Part shown: in pieces, positions 18,290-27,255 of the stretch | How the letters are laid out: each line of letters starts with the position of its first letter | How positions within the stretch are numbered: position 1 is the stretch's first letter | Assembly (NCBI RefSeq): GCF_900167435.1 | Contig: NZ_FUWS01000017.1 | Coordinates: 24,107-88,106 of the forward strand | Direction: 5' to 3' | Source: Marinactinospora thermotolerans DSM 45154 | Lineage (GTDB): Bacteria > Actinomycetota > Actinomycetes > Streptosporangiales > Streptosporangiaceae | Length of the DNA: 64,000 nt | Translations under genes and position numbers: made by a program | The notes under the pieces: model-generated | The model's input: only the letters and a program-made list of their open reading frames with translations | The model's database searches: none | Told to the model about the DNA's origin: nothing

Positions 18290-18928
18290 TCAGGAGCCGA
18301 GACCCGCGAACAGCACCTCGGCCGCGGCGTTCCACTCCTCGACGAGATCGGTGGTCTCGGGCGCGCGCAGCCACTGGGTCTGGAGGCCGTCCATCATCGC
18401 GACGAGCTGCCGGGCCAGCGACTCCGGCCGGTCGGTGAGGTCCCTGGCGAGCGCGGCGAGCACGGTGACCACCCGCTCCTGCCGGGCCACGAAATAGGCG
18501 TGGGCGGGGTGGCCGGGGTTCAGGGACTCGGCGTCCAAGACGGTGAACAGCCGCACGATCTCGGGCTGGGACGCGTTGCGGCGCACCAGGGCGGAGCACA
18601 TGCGCCGCAGGTCGACGCCTGAGGGGGGCCCGGCGGACAGGTCGCCGGGCAGGTCGTGCTCGTCGACGCCGAGCTGTTCGGCGAGGGCCCGGGCGTCCTC
18701 GGCGTCGCGGTGGTCCAGGACCGCGATGAGCAGCCCGTCCTTGGAGCCGACGTGGTGCAGCAGCCCGGGGACGGTCAGCCCGCAGCCGTCGGCGACGTCC
18801 TGCATCGACAGTCCCCAGAAACCCCGTTCGGCGATCAGGCGGGTCGTCACCTCGACGATCTGCCGGCGTCGCTGCTCCGCCGGCAGACGCGGCCGATCCC
18901 GTCTATAGGTCGGCGCGCTCTCGGCCAT
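18290..18928 (-). CDS. TetR/AcrR-family transcriptional regulator
   Basis: A 212-residue regulator with an N-terminal TetR HTH (RRQIVEVTTRLIAERGFWGLSMQDVADGCG, then GLLHHVGSKDGLL) at about residues 20-65 and a helical ligand-binding domain. It is divergent from the GH3 glycosidase gene, and a large palindrome lies between them, so it most likely represses both genes and is released by a sugar ligand. Confidence 0.9.
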   Translation of the reverse strand: MAESAPTYRRDRPRLPAEQRRRQIVEVTTRLIAERGFWGLSMQDVADGCGLTVPGLLHHVGSKDGLLIAVLDHRDAEDARALAEQLGVDEHDLPGDLSAGPPSGVDLRRMCSALVRRNASQPEIVRLFTVLDAESLNPGHPAHAYFVARQERVVTVLAALARDLTDRPESLARQLVAMMDGLQTQWLRAPETTDLVEEWNAAAEVLFAGLGS

Positions 18929-18988
18929 GTTCGAGCACCTCTCCCACCGGATACCTCTTGCCTGGTCAGCACCAGGATGGCTAGATTA

Positions 18989-19025
18989 ACGTCTACCTAC
19001 TAACTACTAGGTAGTAGGTAGACGT
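18989..19025. promoter_or_regulatory. 37-bp perfect inverted repeat, TetR operator candidate
   Basis: Arms ACGTCTACCTACTA (18989-19002) and TAGTAGGTAGACGT (19012-19025) are perfect reverse complements around a 9-base centre. A second, nested dyad is ACTAC-TAG-GTAGT (19003-19015). The site is AT-richer than its surroundings and lies 60 bases upstream of the TetR start. TetR dimers usually bind 15-25 bp, so this could hold two dimers. Confidence 0.7.
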
Positions 19026-19428
19026 CGTGGTCCCGTCCACCGAGCAGGGGGCGATCGCACAGCATGGCCCGAACACCAGCGGTCCGACCGTCCCACGGCC
19101 CGCCCGGCGCGAGCGCCGCTCCCCTCCTCGCGCCCCGGACTCCGGGAGGACGGAGGGCCCGCCCGTGAGGGCCCGCCCGCTCCGGCCCCCGCCGGCGCCC
19201 TCCCCGCCACGCGACCCCGCCCGCCCAGACGCCTCCCCGCCCGCTCGACAGGGCCGGACCGTGGACGCGGCGGGAGCGGCGGGGCGCCCGGGAACCGGCG
19301 TCCGCGGCCCTTCCCAGGCCACACGACGCCCGCGCGCGGCGGTTCCGCGTCCGGACAGGGCCGCGTCCACCGCGGGCGTCCCGTTCCTTTCCGGCACCCC
19401 GTCCGACCACCAGTCACGAGAGGAAGCC

Positions 19429-21708
19429 ATGAGCGAAACCACCGACCTCAGCCTGGAGGAGAGGGCCGCGCTCGGCAGCGGCGCCGACTTCTGGACCACG
19501 AAGGCCGTCGGCCCCGTCCCGGCGATCTCACTGACCGACGGGCCGCACGGCGTGCGCAAGCAGACCGGCGCGTCGGACCACCTGGGGCTTTCGGCGAGCA
19601 TCCCCGCGACGTGCTTCCCGCCCGCGGTCGGGCTCGGCCAGTCCTGGGACCCCGAACTCGTCGAGCGCGTCGGCGCGGCCCTGGGCGACGAAAGCCGGGC
19701 CGCCGGGGTGAACGTGCTGCTCGGCCCCGGTGTGAACATCAAGCGCGACCCGCGCTGTGGCCGCAACTTCGAGTACTACTCGGAGGACCCGCTCGTCTCC
19801 GGCGTTCTCGGCGCGGCCTGGGTGAAGGGACTGCAGAGCCGCGGCGTGGGCGCCTCGGTGAAGCACTTCGCGGCCAACAACGCCGAGCATGACCGGATGC
19901 GTTCGAGTTCCGACATCGACCCCCGCACGCTGCGCGAGATCTACCTGCGCGCGTTCCAGCGGGTCGTCGAGGAGGCGCGCCCCTGGACGGTGATGTGCTC
20001 CTACAACCGGATCAACGGGACCTACGCCGGTGAGAACGCGTGGCTGTTGACATCGGTCCTGCGCGACGAGTGGGGTTTCGACGGCGTCGTGGTCAGCGAC
20101 TGGGGTGCCGTGCGGGACCGGGTCGCCTCGGTGGCGGCCGGCCTGGATCTTGAGATGCCGGCGACCGGTGGCGTGTCGGACGCGCGCGTGGTGGCCGCGG
20201 TCGCCGCCGGCGAGCTGGACGCGGCGGCCGTCGACCGTTCCGCGCGGCGCGTCGCGCGGCTCGCCGCCCGGGCCGCCGAGGGGGCGCGCGAGGGGGCGAC
20301 GTTCGACGTCGACGCCCACCACGCCCTCGCCCGCGAGGCGGCCGGGCGCGGCGTCGTCCTGCTCAAGAACGACGGCGCGCTGCTTCCGCTCGCGCCCGGC
20401 GGCTCGATCGCCGTCATCGGCGAGTTCGCGCAGGCGCCGCGCTACCAGGGCGGCGGCAGTTCGCACGTGAACCCCACCCGCCTGGACGTTCCGCTCGACG
20501 AGGTGCGCCGGCTCGCCGGCGACGGCGACGTCTCCTTCTCCCCCGGTTTCACGACGGACGGGTCCGGCGACGCCGAGGCGTTGCGCGCCGAGGCGGTGCG
20601 GGCCGCGGCCGCCGCGCGGACCGCCGTCGTCTTCCTCGGGCTGGCCGCGCGGCAGGAGTCGGAGGGCTTCGACCGGGAGCACATCGAGCTGCCCCGGGAG
20701 CAGGTCGAACTGCTGGAGGCCGTCGTGCGGGCGCAGCCGCGCACCGTCGTCGTCCTCTCCCACGGGGGCGTGCTGCGGCTCGCCCCGGTCGCCGAGCTGG
20801 CGCCCGCGATCCTCGACGGCGCCCTGCTCGGGCAGGCGGGCGGCGGCGCGATCGCCGACGTGCTGTTCGGTGTCGTCAACCCGTCGGGGCGGTTGACGGA
20901 GACCGTCCCGGTGCGGTTGGAGGACTCCCCCGCCTACCTGTCCTTCCCCGGCGAGCACGGGCACGTGCTGTACGGTGAGCGGATCTTCGTCGGCTACCGC
21001 TGGTACGACGCCCGCGGCCTGGAGGTCACCTTCCCGTTCGGGCACGGCCTGTCCTACACCGAGTTCACCTACTCCGGCCTGGAGCTGGCGCCCTCCGAGG
21101 CGGGGGTGGCCGTGCGGCTCACGGTGTCGAACACGGGGACGCGGGCCGGGCGCGAGGTGGTGCAGGTCTACGCGGGGCTGCCGGCCTCGGAGGTGGCCCG
21201 GGCGCCGCGCTGGCTCGCCGGGTTCGCGGGGGTCACGTTGGACCCCGGCGAGAGCCGCACCGTCGAGCTGCTGCTCCGCCGGGAGGACCTCGCCTATTGG
21301 GATGTGCGGCAGGACCGTTGGGTGGTCGAGGGCGGCGACTACGTGATCTCGGTGGGCGCCTCCAGCCGCGACCTGCGCCTGACGGGGACCGTGGCCCTCG
21401 ACGGCGACGGCGTCCGTCCGCCGCTCACCCTGGAGTCGACTCTCGGCGAGGTGCTCGCCGACCCCGTGGCCGGCCCGGTGCTGATGGAGGCCATGAGCGG
21501 CAGCGCCCTTCCCGGTGTAGCCGGCGATGAGGGGGCCGACCTGGGCATGGACATGCAGCGGATGATGGCGTCGATCCCGATCGACCGGATGGTCGCCTTC
21601 TCCGGCGGCCGGGTGGACCGCGCCCGGCTGGAGCAGCTGCTGGAGCACGCCAACGCGCGGCGCTCGACCGGTGCCCCCGCCGCGACCGGGACCGGGAAGG
21701 ACTCCTGA
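19429..21708 (+). CDS. Glycoside hydrolase family 3 (beta-glucosidase-like)
   Basis: A 759-residue GH3 enzyme without a signal peptide, so cytoplasmic. The N-terminal TIM barrel carries KHFAANN (Lys145-His146) and the nucleophile Asp224 in VVVSDWGAV. The second domain follows (ALLPLAPGGSIAVIGEFA), then a fibronectin-III-like domain (about 560-690). The start is the ATG after GAGAGGAAGCC, although the frame stays open 400 bases further upstream. A C-terminal tail of about 80 residues (LTLESTLGEVLADPVAGPVL...) is found in part of the family. It probably hydrolyses imported beta-linked oligosaccharides and is under TetR control. Confidence 0.92.
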   Translation: MSETTDLSLEERAALGSGADFWTTKAVGPVPAISLTDGPHGVRKQTGASDHLGLSASIPATCFPPAVGLGQSWDPELVERVGAALGDESRAAGVNVLLGPGVNIKRDPRCGRNFEYYSEDPLVSGVLGAAWVKGLQSRGVGASVKHFAANNAEHDRMRSSSDIDPRTLREIYLRAFQRVVEEARPWTVMCSYNRINGTYAGENAWLLTSVLRDEWGFDGVVVSDWGAVRDRVASVAAGLDLEMPATGGVSDARVVAAVAAGELDAAAVDRSARRVARLAARAAEGAREGATFDVDAHHALAREAAGRGVVLLKNDGALLPLAPGGSIAVIGEFAQAPRYQGGGSSHVNPTRLDVPLDEVRRLAGDGDVSFSPGFTTDGSGDAEALRAEAVRAAAAARTAVVFLGLAARQESEGFDREHIELPREQVELLEAVVRAQPRTVVVLSHGGVLRLAPVAELAPAILDGALLGQAGGGAIADVLFGVVNPSGRLTETVPVRLEDSPAYLSFPGEHGHVLYGERIFVGYRWYDARGLEVTFPFGHGLSYTEFTYSGLELAPSEAGVAVRLTVSNTGTRAGREVVQVYAGLPASEVARAPRWLAGFAGVTLDPGESRTVELLLRREDLAYWDVRQDRWVVEGGDYVISVGASSRDLRLTGTVALDGDGVRPPLTLESTLGEVLADPVAGPVLMEAMSGSALPGVAGDEGADLGMDMQRMMASIPIDRMVAFSGGRVDRARLEQLLEHANARRSTGAPAATGTGKDS

Positions 21709-21713
21709 GCGAC

Positions 21714-21757
21714 GCGGCGGGCGCCCCACCGGACCCACCGGCCGGGGCGCCCGCCGC
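21714..21757 (+). terminator. Terminator after GH3 gene
   Basis: Arms GCGGCGGGCGCCCC (21714-21727) and GGGGCGCCCGCCGC (21744-21757) form a 14-bp stem with a 16-base loop, 5 bases past the GH3 stop. Confidence 0.65.
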
Positions 21758-21937
21758 GCCGTGATCTCCCACGGAGGAACGGCACGGCCCCCGTGAAGAG
21801 GGCGCCGAGCTCCCCCGCCACGTGCCCCGGCACGATGCGGAGGATCGACGACGGCGCAGGCCGAGCGTCCGGACCGCGGCGACCGCGTGGTCCCTCGTCG
21901 GGCCGGACGCTCGCCGCGAGGACCGCGAACGCGTCCC

Positions 21938-22399
21938 CTAACCGACCCGTTCCAGGGTGGCGAGCGCGCTCAGCGCACCCAGCTCCCAGCACGCCTCGCG
22001 GGCCGCGGCGTCCGGGGCGCCGGTGACGCTGACCGGGGGACGGTGCCGGTGCCAGGACATGCCCTTGGCGATCGCCTCGACGGCGCGGACCGCGCCCGCG
22101 GTGTCGTCGTTGCCGTGCACGTACAGCGCGTAGGGCAGGCCGGCCGTGTCGGTCAGGCACGGGTAGTAAACACCGTCGAAGAAATGTTTGAGGGCGCCGG
22201 ACATGTAGCCGATGTTGGCGGGCGTGCCGAGGACGACGCCGTCCGCGGCCAGGACATCGACGGCCGTCGCCGCGAGCGCGGGACGGGTGACCACCTCGAC
22301 GCCCTCGATCTCGTCGGTGCGCGCCCCCTCCAGCACGGCCTCCAACAGGACCTGCGTGGCCGGTGACGGGGTGTGGTGCACGATCAGCAGTCGGGCCAT
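21938..22399 (-). CDS. Flavodoxin-like / NAD(P)H oxidoreductase family protein
   Basis: A 153-residue flavodoxin-fold protein. The phosphate loop is HHTPSPATQVLLEA (about 9-22) and the second FMN region is GVVLGTPANIGYMSGALKHFFDG, as in WrbA-like flavodoxin-fold proteins. The start is the ATG at 22399, right before the first beta strand (ARLLIVHH). It lies downstream of the ectoine-uptake operon but beyond a hairpin, so it is probably a separate transcript. Confidence 0.85.
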   Translation of the reverse strand: MARLLIVHHTPSPATQVLLEAVLEGARTDEIEGVEVVTRPALAATAVDVLAADGVVLGTPANIGYMSGALKHFFDGVYYPCLTDTAGLPYALYVHGNDDTAGAVRAVEAIAKGMSWHRHRPPVSVTGAPDAAAREACWELGALSALATLERVG

Positions 22400-22438
22400 G
22401 CCACCAGCTTCGCAGAGGAGCCGCCGCGCCGGGGAGAA

Positions 22439-22470
22439 CCGGGCCGGCCGGGCCTGCGCGGCCGGCCCGG
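22439..22470 (-). terminator. Hairpin ending the ect-ehu operon
   Basis: Arms CCGGGCCGGCC (22439-22449) and GGCCGGCCCGG (22460-22470) lie 6 bases past the ehuA stop. Confidence 0.6.
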
Positions 22471-22476
22471 CGGGTC

Positions 22477-23298
22477 TCACCCCTCCAGGACCGCGTGCAG
22501 GAACTCCTTGGTGCGTTCCTCGTGGGGGTCGCCGAAGATCTGTTCCGGCGGCCCCTCCTCGACGATCCGGCCCTGGTCGAACATCAGCACCCGGTGAGAG
22601 ACGTCCTTGGCGAAGGCCATCTCGTGGGTCACCGACAGCATCGTGATGTCGGTGGTGCGCGCGATCTCGCGCAGCACGTCCAAGACCCCCGCGACCAGCT
22701 CGGGGTCCAGGGCCGAGGTCACCTCGTCGAGCAGCAGGATCTGCGGGCGCATCGCCAGCGCCCGGGCGATCGCGACCCGTTGCTGCTGCCCTCCGGAGAG
22801 CTGGGTGGGGTGGGCGTCGATCTTCTGCCGCAGCCCCACCATGTCCAGCAGCTCCTCCGCCCGCTGGTCGGCCTCCTCCCGGGAGATCCCCAGCGTGTGG
22901 ACGGGCGCCTCGGTGATGTTGCGGCGCACGCTCATGTTCGGGAACAGGTTGAACTGCTGGAAGACCATCCCGATCTTCTTACGCACCTCACGCTGGTGCT
23001 TCTCGTTGGCCGGGACGAGCCGCCCGTTACGCCGCATGTGGCTGAGCGAATCGCCGTTGACCCAGATGACGCCGCCGTTGACCCGCTCCAACGTCATCAA
23101 CAGCCGCAGGATCGTGGTCTTACCCGAACCGCTGGGACCGATCAGGGTGACCCGTTCGCCCGCGTCCACGGTGAAGTCGAGTTCACGCAGGACGACGTTG
23201 CGGCCGAACCTCTTGACCACCTTGTCGAACCGGATCAGCGGCTCCTCACCGGGGGCGTGACCCGCGGCGCCGGCCGGGAGGTTGTCAGATTGCGGCAT
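22477..23298 (-). CDS. ehuA: Ectoine/hydroxyectoine ABC transporter ATPase EhuA
   Basis: A 273-residue polar-amino-acid-type ATPase: Walker A GPSGSGKTT, Q-loop FQQFNLF, signature LSGGQQQRV, Walker B ILLLDEVTSALD, switch VTHE. The insert GDSLSHMRRNGRLVPANEKHQREVRKKIG is typical of EhuA. Its start overlaps ehuD by 14 bases. It is the last gene of the block that begins with ectA. It energises ectoine re-uptake. Confidence 0.93.
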   Translation of the reverse strand: MPQSDNLPAGAAGHAPGEEPLIRFDKVVKRFGRNVVLRELDFTVDAGERVTLIGPSGSGKTTILRLLMTLERVNGGVIWVNGDSLSHMRRNGRLVPANEKHQREVRKKIGMVFQQFNLFPNMSVRRNITEAPVHTLGISREEADQRAEELLDMVGLRQKIDAHPTQLSGGQQQRVAIARALAMRPQILLLDEVTSALDPELVAGVLDVLREIARTTDITMLSVTHEMAFAKDVSHRVLMFDQGRIVEEGPPEQIFGDPHEERTKEFLHAVLEG

Positions 23299-23938
23299 AG
23301 CGTCGCTCCAGGAATCGGATCAGGATCGCGGCCGGCACGCTCACGCAGATGAAGAGCAGGCCGACCACCGTCATCATTTCGAGGTACTTGAAGTACTGGC
23401 CACCCAGGCGGTTGGCCTCGAACAGCAGCTCGGGCACGGTGATCGCGAACAGCAGCGGGGTGTCCTTGAACATCGAGATCAGGTAGTTGCCCAGCGCCGG
23501 GATCACCCTGCGCACCGCCTGCGGCAGGACCACCGCCGTCCAGGTGCGGCGGGCCGGCAGGCTCAGCGCCCGGGCCGCCTCCCACTGGCCGCGCGGCACC
23601 CCCTCCAGACCCGAGCGGTACACCTCGGCGGTGTAGGCCGCGTAGTGGACGCCCAGTCCGATGATGCCCGCCGTCAACGGCGAGAGCTGGACCCCCACAG
23701 ATGGCAGCACGTAGAAGACGAAGAAGAGCTGGACCAGCAGCGGCGTGCAGCGGATGAACTCCATGACCCAGTGCACGACGGCGGCCACCGGACGCGGCGC
23801 CGCGCGCCGGACCATCGCCACGACCAACCCCAGGACCAGCGCGAACGCATAGGAGACGACCGTGGCCAACAAGGTGTAGCGCAGGCCCAGCAGCAGGTCG
23901 GGCAGGACCTCGCCGACGAATCCCCAGTCGAACGTCAC
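23285..23938 (-). CDS. ehuD: Ectoine/hydroxyectoine ABC transporter permease EhuD
   Basis: A 217-residue HisM/GlnP-type permease with about five membrane segments, the amino-acid permease signature (RCTPLLVQLFFVFYVLP) and the EAA-like loop LSLPARRTWTAVVLPQAVRRVIP. Its start overlaps the ehuC stop by 4 bases. It forms the channel with EhuC. Confidence 0.93.
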   Translation of the reverse strand: MTFDWGFVGEVLPDLLLGLRYTLLATVVSYAFALVLGLVVAMVRRAAPRPVAAVVHWVMEFIRCTPLLVQLFFVFYVLPSVGVQLSPLTAGIIGLGVHYAAYTAEVYRSGLEGVPRGQWEAARALSLPARRTWTAVVLPQAVRRVIPALGNYLISMFKDTPLLFAITVPELLFEANRLGGQYFKYLEMMTVVGLLFICVSVPAAILIRFLERRYAAI

Positions 23939-24648
23939 GCTCCACCGCCCTTCACCGCGGCGGCGATCCGGCCGCCGCGCCTCGTCGGCTTCGCCGGAGC
24001 CCGGCCCAGCCGCCGGTCGGCCCGGCGCTCGGCCATCCGCACGAAGAACAGCAGGACCTGGGCGATGATGAAGTACATGACCAGGGCCGCGGTGAACGCC
24101 AGCGCCGTGTCACCGGAGAAGGTGCGCAGCTGCTGGGCGACGAACGTCAGGTCCGACACCGCGATGAGCGAGACGACCGCGCTGCCCTTCATCAGCTCGA
24201 TCGCCAGGTTGCCGAACGTGGGCAGCATCTGCGCCCACGCCTGCGGCAGGATCACCATGCGCATCCGCTGCACGGGGGTCATGTTCAACGCCACCGTGGC
24301 CTCGTACTGGGCCCGGGGCACGGCCTTGATCGCGCCGCGCACGTTCTCGGCGCCATAGGCCCCGACGTTGAGCCCGAGCGCGAGGATCGCGGCGAACACC
24401 GGTTCCACCCGGTAGCCGGTGACCAGCGGCAGGGCGTAGAACAGCCAGAACATCAGCACCAGCGCCGCCACACCGCGGAACACCTCGACGTAGACGGCCG
24501 CGGCCGCGCGCAGCACCGGGTTGCGGACGCTGCCCACGATGCCGACCGTCATCGCGATGACGAACGCCAGGGCGCAGCCGCCGAGCGTGATCAGCAGGGT
24601 GTACCAGGCGCCGTTGAGGTACAACGGCAGGAGGTCGAAGAAGGTCAT
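23935..24648 (-). CDS. ehuC: Ectoine/hydroxyectoine ABC transporter permease EhuC
   Basis: A 237-residue permease of the same family with the signature FRGVAALVLMFWLFYALP and the coupling loop LNMTPVQRMRMVILPQAWAQMLP. It starts 10 bases after ehuB. The C terminus is basic and low-complexity (RRADRRLGRAPAKPTRRGGR). Confidence 0.93.
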   Translation of the reverse strand: MTFFDLLPLYLNGAWYTLLITLGGCALAFVIAMTVGIVGSVRNPVLRAAAAVYVEVFRGVAALVLMFWLFYALPLVTGYRVEPVFAAILALGLNVGAYGAENVRGAIKAVPRAQYEATVALNMTPVQRMRMVILPQAWAQMLPTFGNLAIELMKGSAVVSLIAVSDLTFVAQQLRTFSGDTALAFTAALVMYFIIAQVLLFFVRMAERRADRRLGRAPAKPTRRGGRIAAAVKGGGA

Positions 24649-24658
24649 CGTGGTCTCC

Positions 24659-25567
24659 TCACGCCCGGCACAGACGGTCGGCGGTCAGATCGCCGGGGAG
24701 TTCCTCCTCGGTGAACCCGAACGGTTCGATGATCTCCAGCAGGCGCCCGCTGTCCTTGAAGTCGGCCAGGACACCGTTGAAGGCGTCCCGCAGGTCGGTG
24801 TCGGCCGGGCGCACCGCGAACCCCCCGCCGCCGATGATCTCCTCGCCCGTCTCCTGATCGATCGGGAAGAACCCCTCGGTCACCTCGAAAGGGCCGCCCC
24901 GCTGGTCCAGCATCCAGCGCAGTGAGATCGCGGTCAGCGCGACCGCGTCGATCCGGCCGGTCTCCAGCAGCTCATAGGCGCTGGGCGTGTCCGGGGCGGT
25001 CTGGATCTGGGCGGCGGGAACCCCCTGCCCCTCGGCCATCTGCTGTTCGACGGTCGCGTTCATGACGCACAACACGGCGTCGGGGTTGTCGGCGACGTCG
25101 CCGAACGTGGTGATGCCGAGCGGGTTGCCCTCGCGGACCAGGAAGGCGGTGCGGCTGAGGTAGTCCGGGTCGGTGAACGCGACCTGCTCGCAGCGTTCGG
25201 GGGTGATCGCCATCCCGGCGGCCACCATGTCGAACTGGCCGCCCACCAGGCCCGGGATCAGGCCGCTGAACTGGACCGGGACGCCGCGGATCTCCTCGAT
25301 CCCCAGCTCGGCGAAGATCGCCTTGGCGAGTTCGGGGGCCTCGCCGGTGAGTTCACCGGTGGCCAGGTCGGTGTAGCCGTAGGGGGCCTCGTTGGCGAAT
25401 CCGACGTTGATGTACCCCTGTTCGCGGATCCGGTCGAAGGTGTTGCCGGTACCGACCTTCGAACAGCCGCTCAACAGCGGCGGTGCAAGGAGCGCGGCCA
25501 GACCGGCGCCGCCCGCGCTCGCGAAGAAGCGCCGGCGGTCCGGACCGCTTCCTCGAATCCTCGTCAT
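24659..25567 (-). CDS. ehuB: Ectoine/hydroxyectoine-binding lipoprotein EhuB
   Basis: A 302-residue extracellular solute-binding protein (family 3). The signal has a twin-arginine look (DRRRFFASAGG) and a lipobox LLSGC with Cys35, so it is probably a Tat-exported lipoprotein. Family features include GYINVGFANEAPYGY, VPVQFSGLIPGLVGGQFDMVAAGM and the aromatic residues that cage ectoine. It is the first ehu gene, separated from ectD by about 215 bases containing two hairpins. Confidence 0.93.
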   Translation of the reverse strand: MTRIRGSGPDRRRFFASAGGAGLAALLAPPLLSGCSKVGTGNTFDRIREQGYINVGFANEAPYGYTDLATGELTGEAPELAKAIFAELGIEEIRGVPVQFSGLIPGLVGGQFDMVAAGMAITPERCEQVAFTDPDYLSRTAFLVREGNPLGITTFGDVADNPDAVLCVMNATVEQQMAEGQGVPAAQIQTAPDTPSAYELLETGRIDAVALTAISLRWMLDQRGGPFEVTEGFFPIDQETGEEIIGGGGFAVRPADTDLRDAFNGVLADFKDSGRLLEIIEPFGFTEEELPGDLTADRLCRA

Positions 25568-25590
25568 GCTCTTCTCCTCGGGGAACCACG

Positions 25591-25680
25591 CGGCGCCCCC
25601 TCCCCGAGGGAGGGGGCGCCGCGCGTCTTGTGCGGGATGGGGGTGGGGTGGCCCGGTGGAACCGGTCCCGCCCCACCCCC
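25591..25680 (-). terminator. Two hairpins between ectD and ehuB
   Basis: Hairpin A: arms CGGCGCCCCCTCC (25591-25603) and GGAGGGGGCGCCG (25609-25621), 5-base loop. Hairpin B: GGGGGTGGGG (25639-25648) pairing with CCCCACCCCC (25671-25680). They lie between the biosynthesis and uptake genes and may terminate or attenuate the transcript or protect a processed end. Confidence 0.6.
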
Positions 25681-25782
25681 GTGCCCCGCCGGGCGGACGG
25701 TACCCGGCCGGTCACGGGCGCGTGCCCGCCAAGCGGGCGTGCCCGCGATCGGCCGGTCCTAACATCCGCTCCGGCGAAGGCG

Positions 25783-26694
25783 TCAGATCACCGGCGTGAA
25801 ATCACGCGCGCCGACGAACGTGGGCCGCGGGCTGGGCGCCGCGAAAGGCTCCCCGCACGTGTTGTCGACGCTGTTGAAGACGATGAACACGTTGGAACGG
25901 GGATAGGGCGAGATGTTGCCGCTGGACCCGTGCATGCAGTTGCAGTCGAAGAAAAGGCCGGTACCGGCCGGTCCGGTGATCATGTCGATGCCGTGCTTGT
26001 CGGCCAGGATCGTCAGGCTGCTCGGATCGGGAGTGCCGATCTCCTGCTTCTTCAGCGAGTCGCGATAATGCCCCTCGGGCGTCTCGCCGACACAGCTCAC
26101 ATAGGTCTTGTGCGACCCCGGCATGATCATCAGGCACCCGTTGTAGGGGTGGTTGTCGGTCAGCGCCAGCGAGAGGCTGACCGCCCGCGGCCGGGGCATG
26201 CCGTCCTCGGCGTGCCAGGTCTCGAAGTCGGAGTGCCAGTAGAAGTCACCCCCGCCGAAGCCCGGCTTGTAGTTCACCCGGCTCTGGTGGACGTAGACGT
26301 CGGAGCCGAGGATCTGGCGGGCGCGGCCCACCACGCGCGGGTCGCGGACCAGCTTCGCGAACACCTCGCTGATCTTGTGCACCTCGAAGATGGAACGGAC
26401 CTCGTCGGAGGAACGCTCGACGATGGTGCGCTCGTCCCGCTTGATCGCCTCGTCACCGGCGAGCCGGTCCAGCTCGGCGCGGTAGATGGCGAGCTCCTCG
26501 GCGGTCACCAGCGCCTCGGCCTGGTAGTAGCCCTTGGTGTCGAAGGAGTCCAGCTCCTCCTGGGACATCGGGCCGTCGGCCGCGGTCCCCCAGACCGCGG
26601 GGTCCCTGCGGTAGAGCAGTGCGGGTTCGGTTCCCTTGCGCGTCGGGTAGTCGTCCGTGGTCGGCTGTTCGAAGTCGGTCGTGATCAGTGTCAT
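25783..26694 (-). CDS. ectD: Ectoine 5-hydroxylase EctD
   Basis: A 303-residue Fe(II)/2-oxoglutarate dioxygenase that turns ectoine into 5-hydroxyectoine. The iron triad is visible: His154 and Asp156 (FYWHSDFETWH) and His255 (CNCMHGSSGN). The EctD-type segment FYWHSDFETWHAEDGMPRPRA is complete. The ATG at 26694 follows a strong GGAGGGGG site; the longer frame was trimmed. It makes hydroxyectoine, useful in desiccation and heat stress. Confidence 0.96.
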   Translation of the reverse strand: MTLITTDFEQPTTDDYPTRKGTEPALLYRRDPAVWGTAADGPMSQEELDSFDTKGYYQAEALVTAEELAIYRAELDRLAGDEAIKRDERTIVERSSDEVRSIFEVHKISEVFAKLVRDPRVVGRARQILGSDVYVHQSRVNYKPGFGGGDFYWHSDFETWHAEDGMPRPRAVSLSLALTDNHPYNGCLMIMPGSHKTYVSCVGETPEGHYRDSLKKQEIGTPDPSSLTILADKHGIDMITGPAGTGLFFDCNCMHGSSGNISPYPRSNVFIVFNSVDNTCGEPFAAPSPRPTFVGARDFTPVI

Positions 26695-26749
26695 CTTCGA
26701 GCCCCCTCCAGGGATCTCTGTCCTGCGCTGTGCCCGGACCGGTCGCGCC

Positions 26750-27154
26750 CTACCTCTGTGCCGCGGGCTCCTCGTGCAACAACGGGTAGACCCCGTTCTC
26801 ATCGTGAACCTCGCGGCCCGTCACCGGCGGGTTGAACACGCACAGCACCCGGAAGTCGGTCTTGGGACGGACCGTGTGGTGCTCGTGCCCGTCGAGGAGG
26901 TAGAGCGTGCCGGGCGTGATCAGATGGGTCTCGCCCGTCTCCTCGTTGGTGACCTCCGCCTCGCCCTCGATGCAGTGCACGAGCTCGATGTGGTTGGCGT
27001 ACCACATGCGCGTCTCGGTGCCCGCGTACAAGACGGTCTCGTGGAACGAGAAACCAACACCGTCCCTGGCGAGCACGACGCGGCGGCTGCGCCAGGTCTC
27101 GGTCTTGATGTCGGCGTCGGTGTCGTTGACGTCGTCCAGGCTGCGAACGATCAC
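26750..27154 (-). CDS. ectC: L-ectoine synthase EctC
   Basis: A 134-residue cupin that closes N-gamma-acetyl-diaminobutyrate to ectoine. It starts at the GTG giving the canonical [16 protein letters not shown]; a GAGGAG site lies about 10 bases upstream. Family signatures are [20 protein letters not shown], the metal/substrate region [14 protein letters not shown] and DGHEHHTVR. ectD begins 55 bases after it. Confidence 0.95.
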   Translation of the reverse strand: MIVRSLDDVNDTDADIKTETWRSRRVVLARDGVGFSFHETVLYAGTETRMWYANHIELVHCIEGEAEVTNEETGETHLITPGTLYLLDGHEHHTVRPKTDFRVLCVFNPPVTGREVHDENGVYPLLHEEPAAQR

Positions 27155-27208
27155 GGCGGTCGCGTCTCCTCTTCCTTCTCTCGCGGTGGGGACGGTGTCC
27201 CCGAGTAC

Positions 27209-27233
27209 GGGGCCCGGATTCGCTCCGGGCCCC
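27209..27233 (-). terminator. Hairpin between ectB and ectC
   Basis: GGGGCCCGGA (27209-27218) pairs with TCCGGGCCCC (27224-27233) around a 5-base loop in the 101-base ectB-ectC spacer. As it is internal to the operon, it is more likely an RNA-stability or attenuation element than a full stop. Confidence 0.5.
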
Positions 27234-27255
27234 GGGTCCTTCTGCCGGCCGCGGC

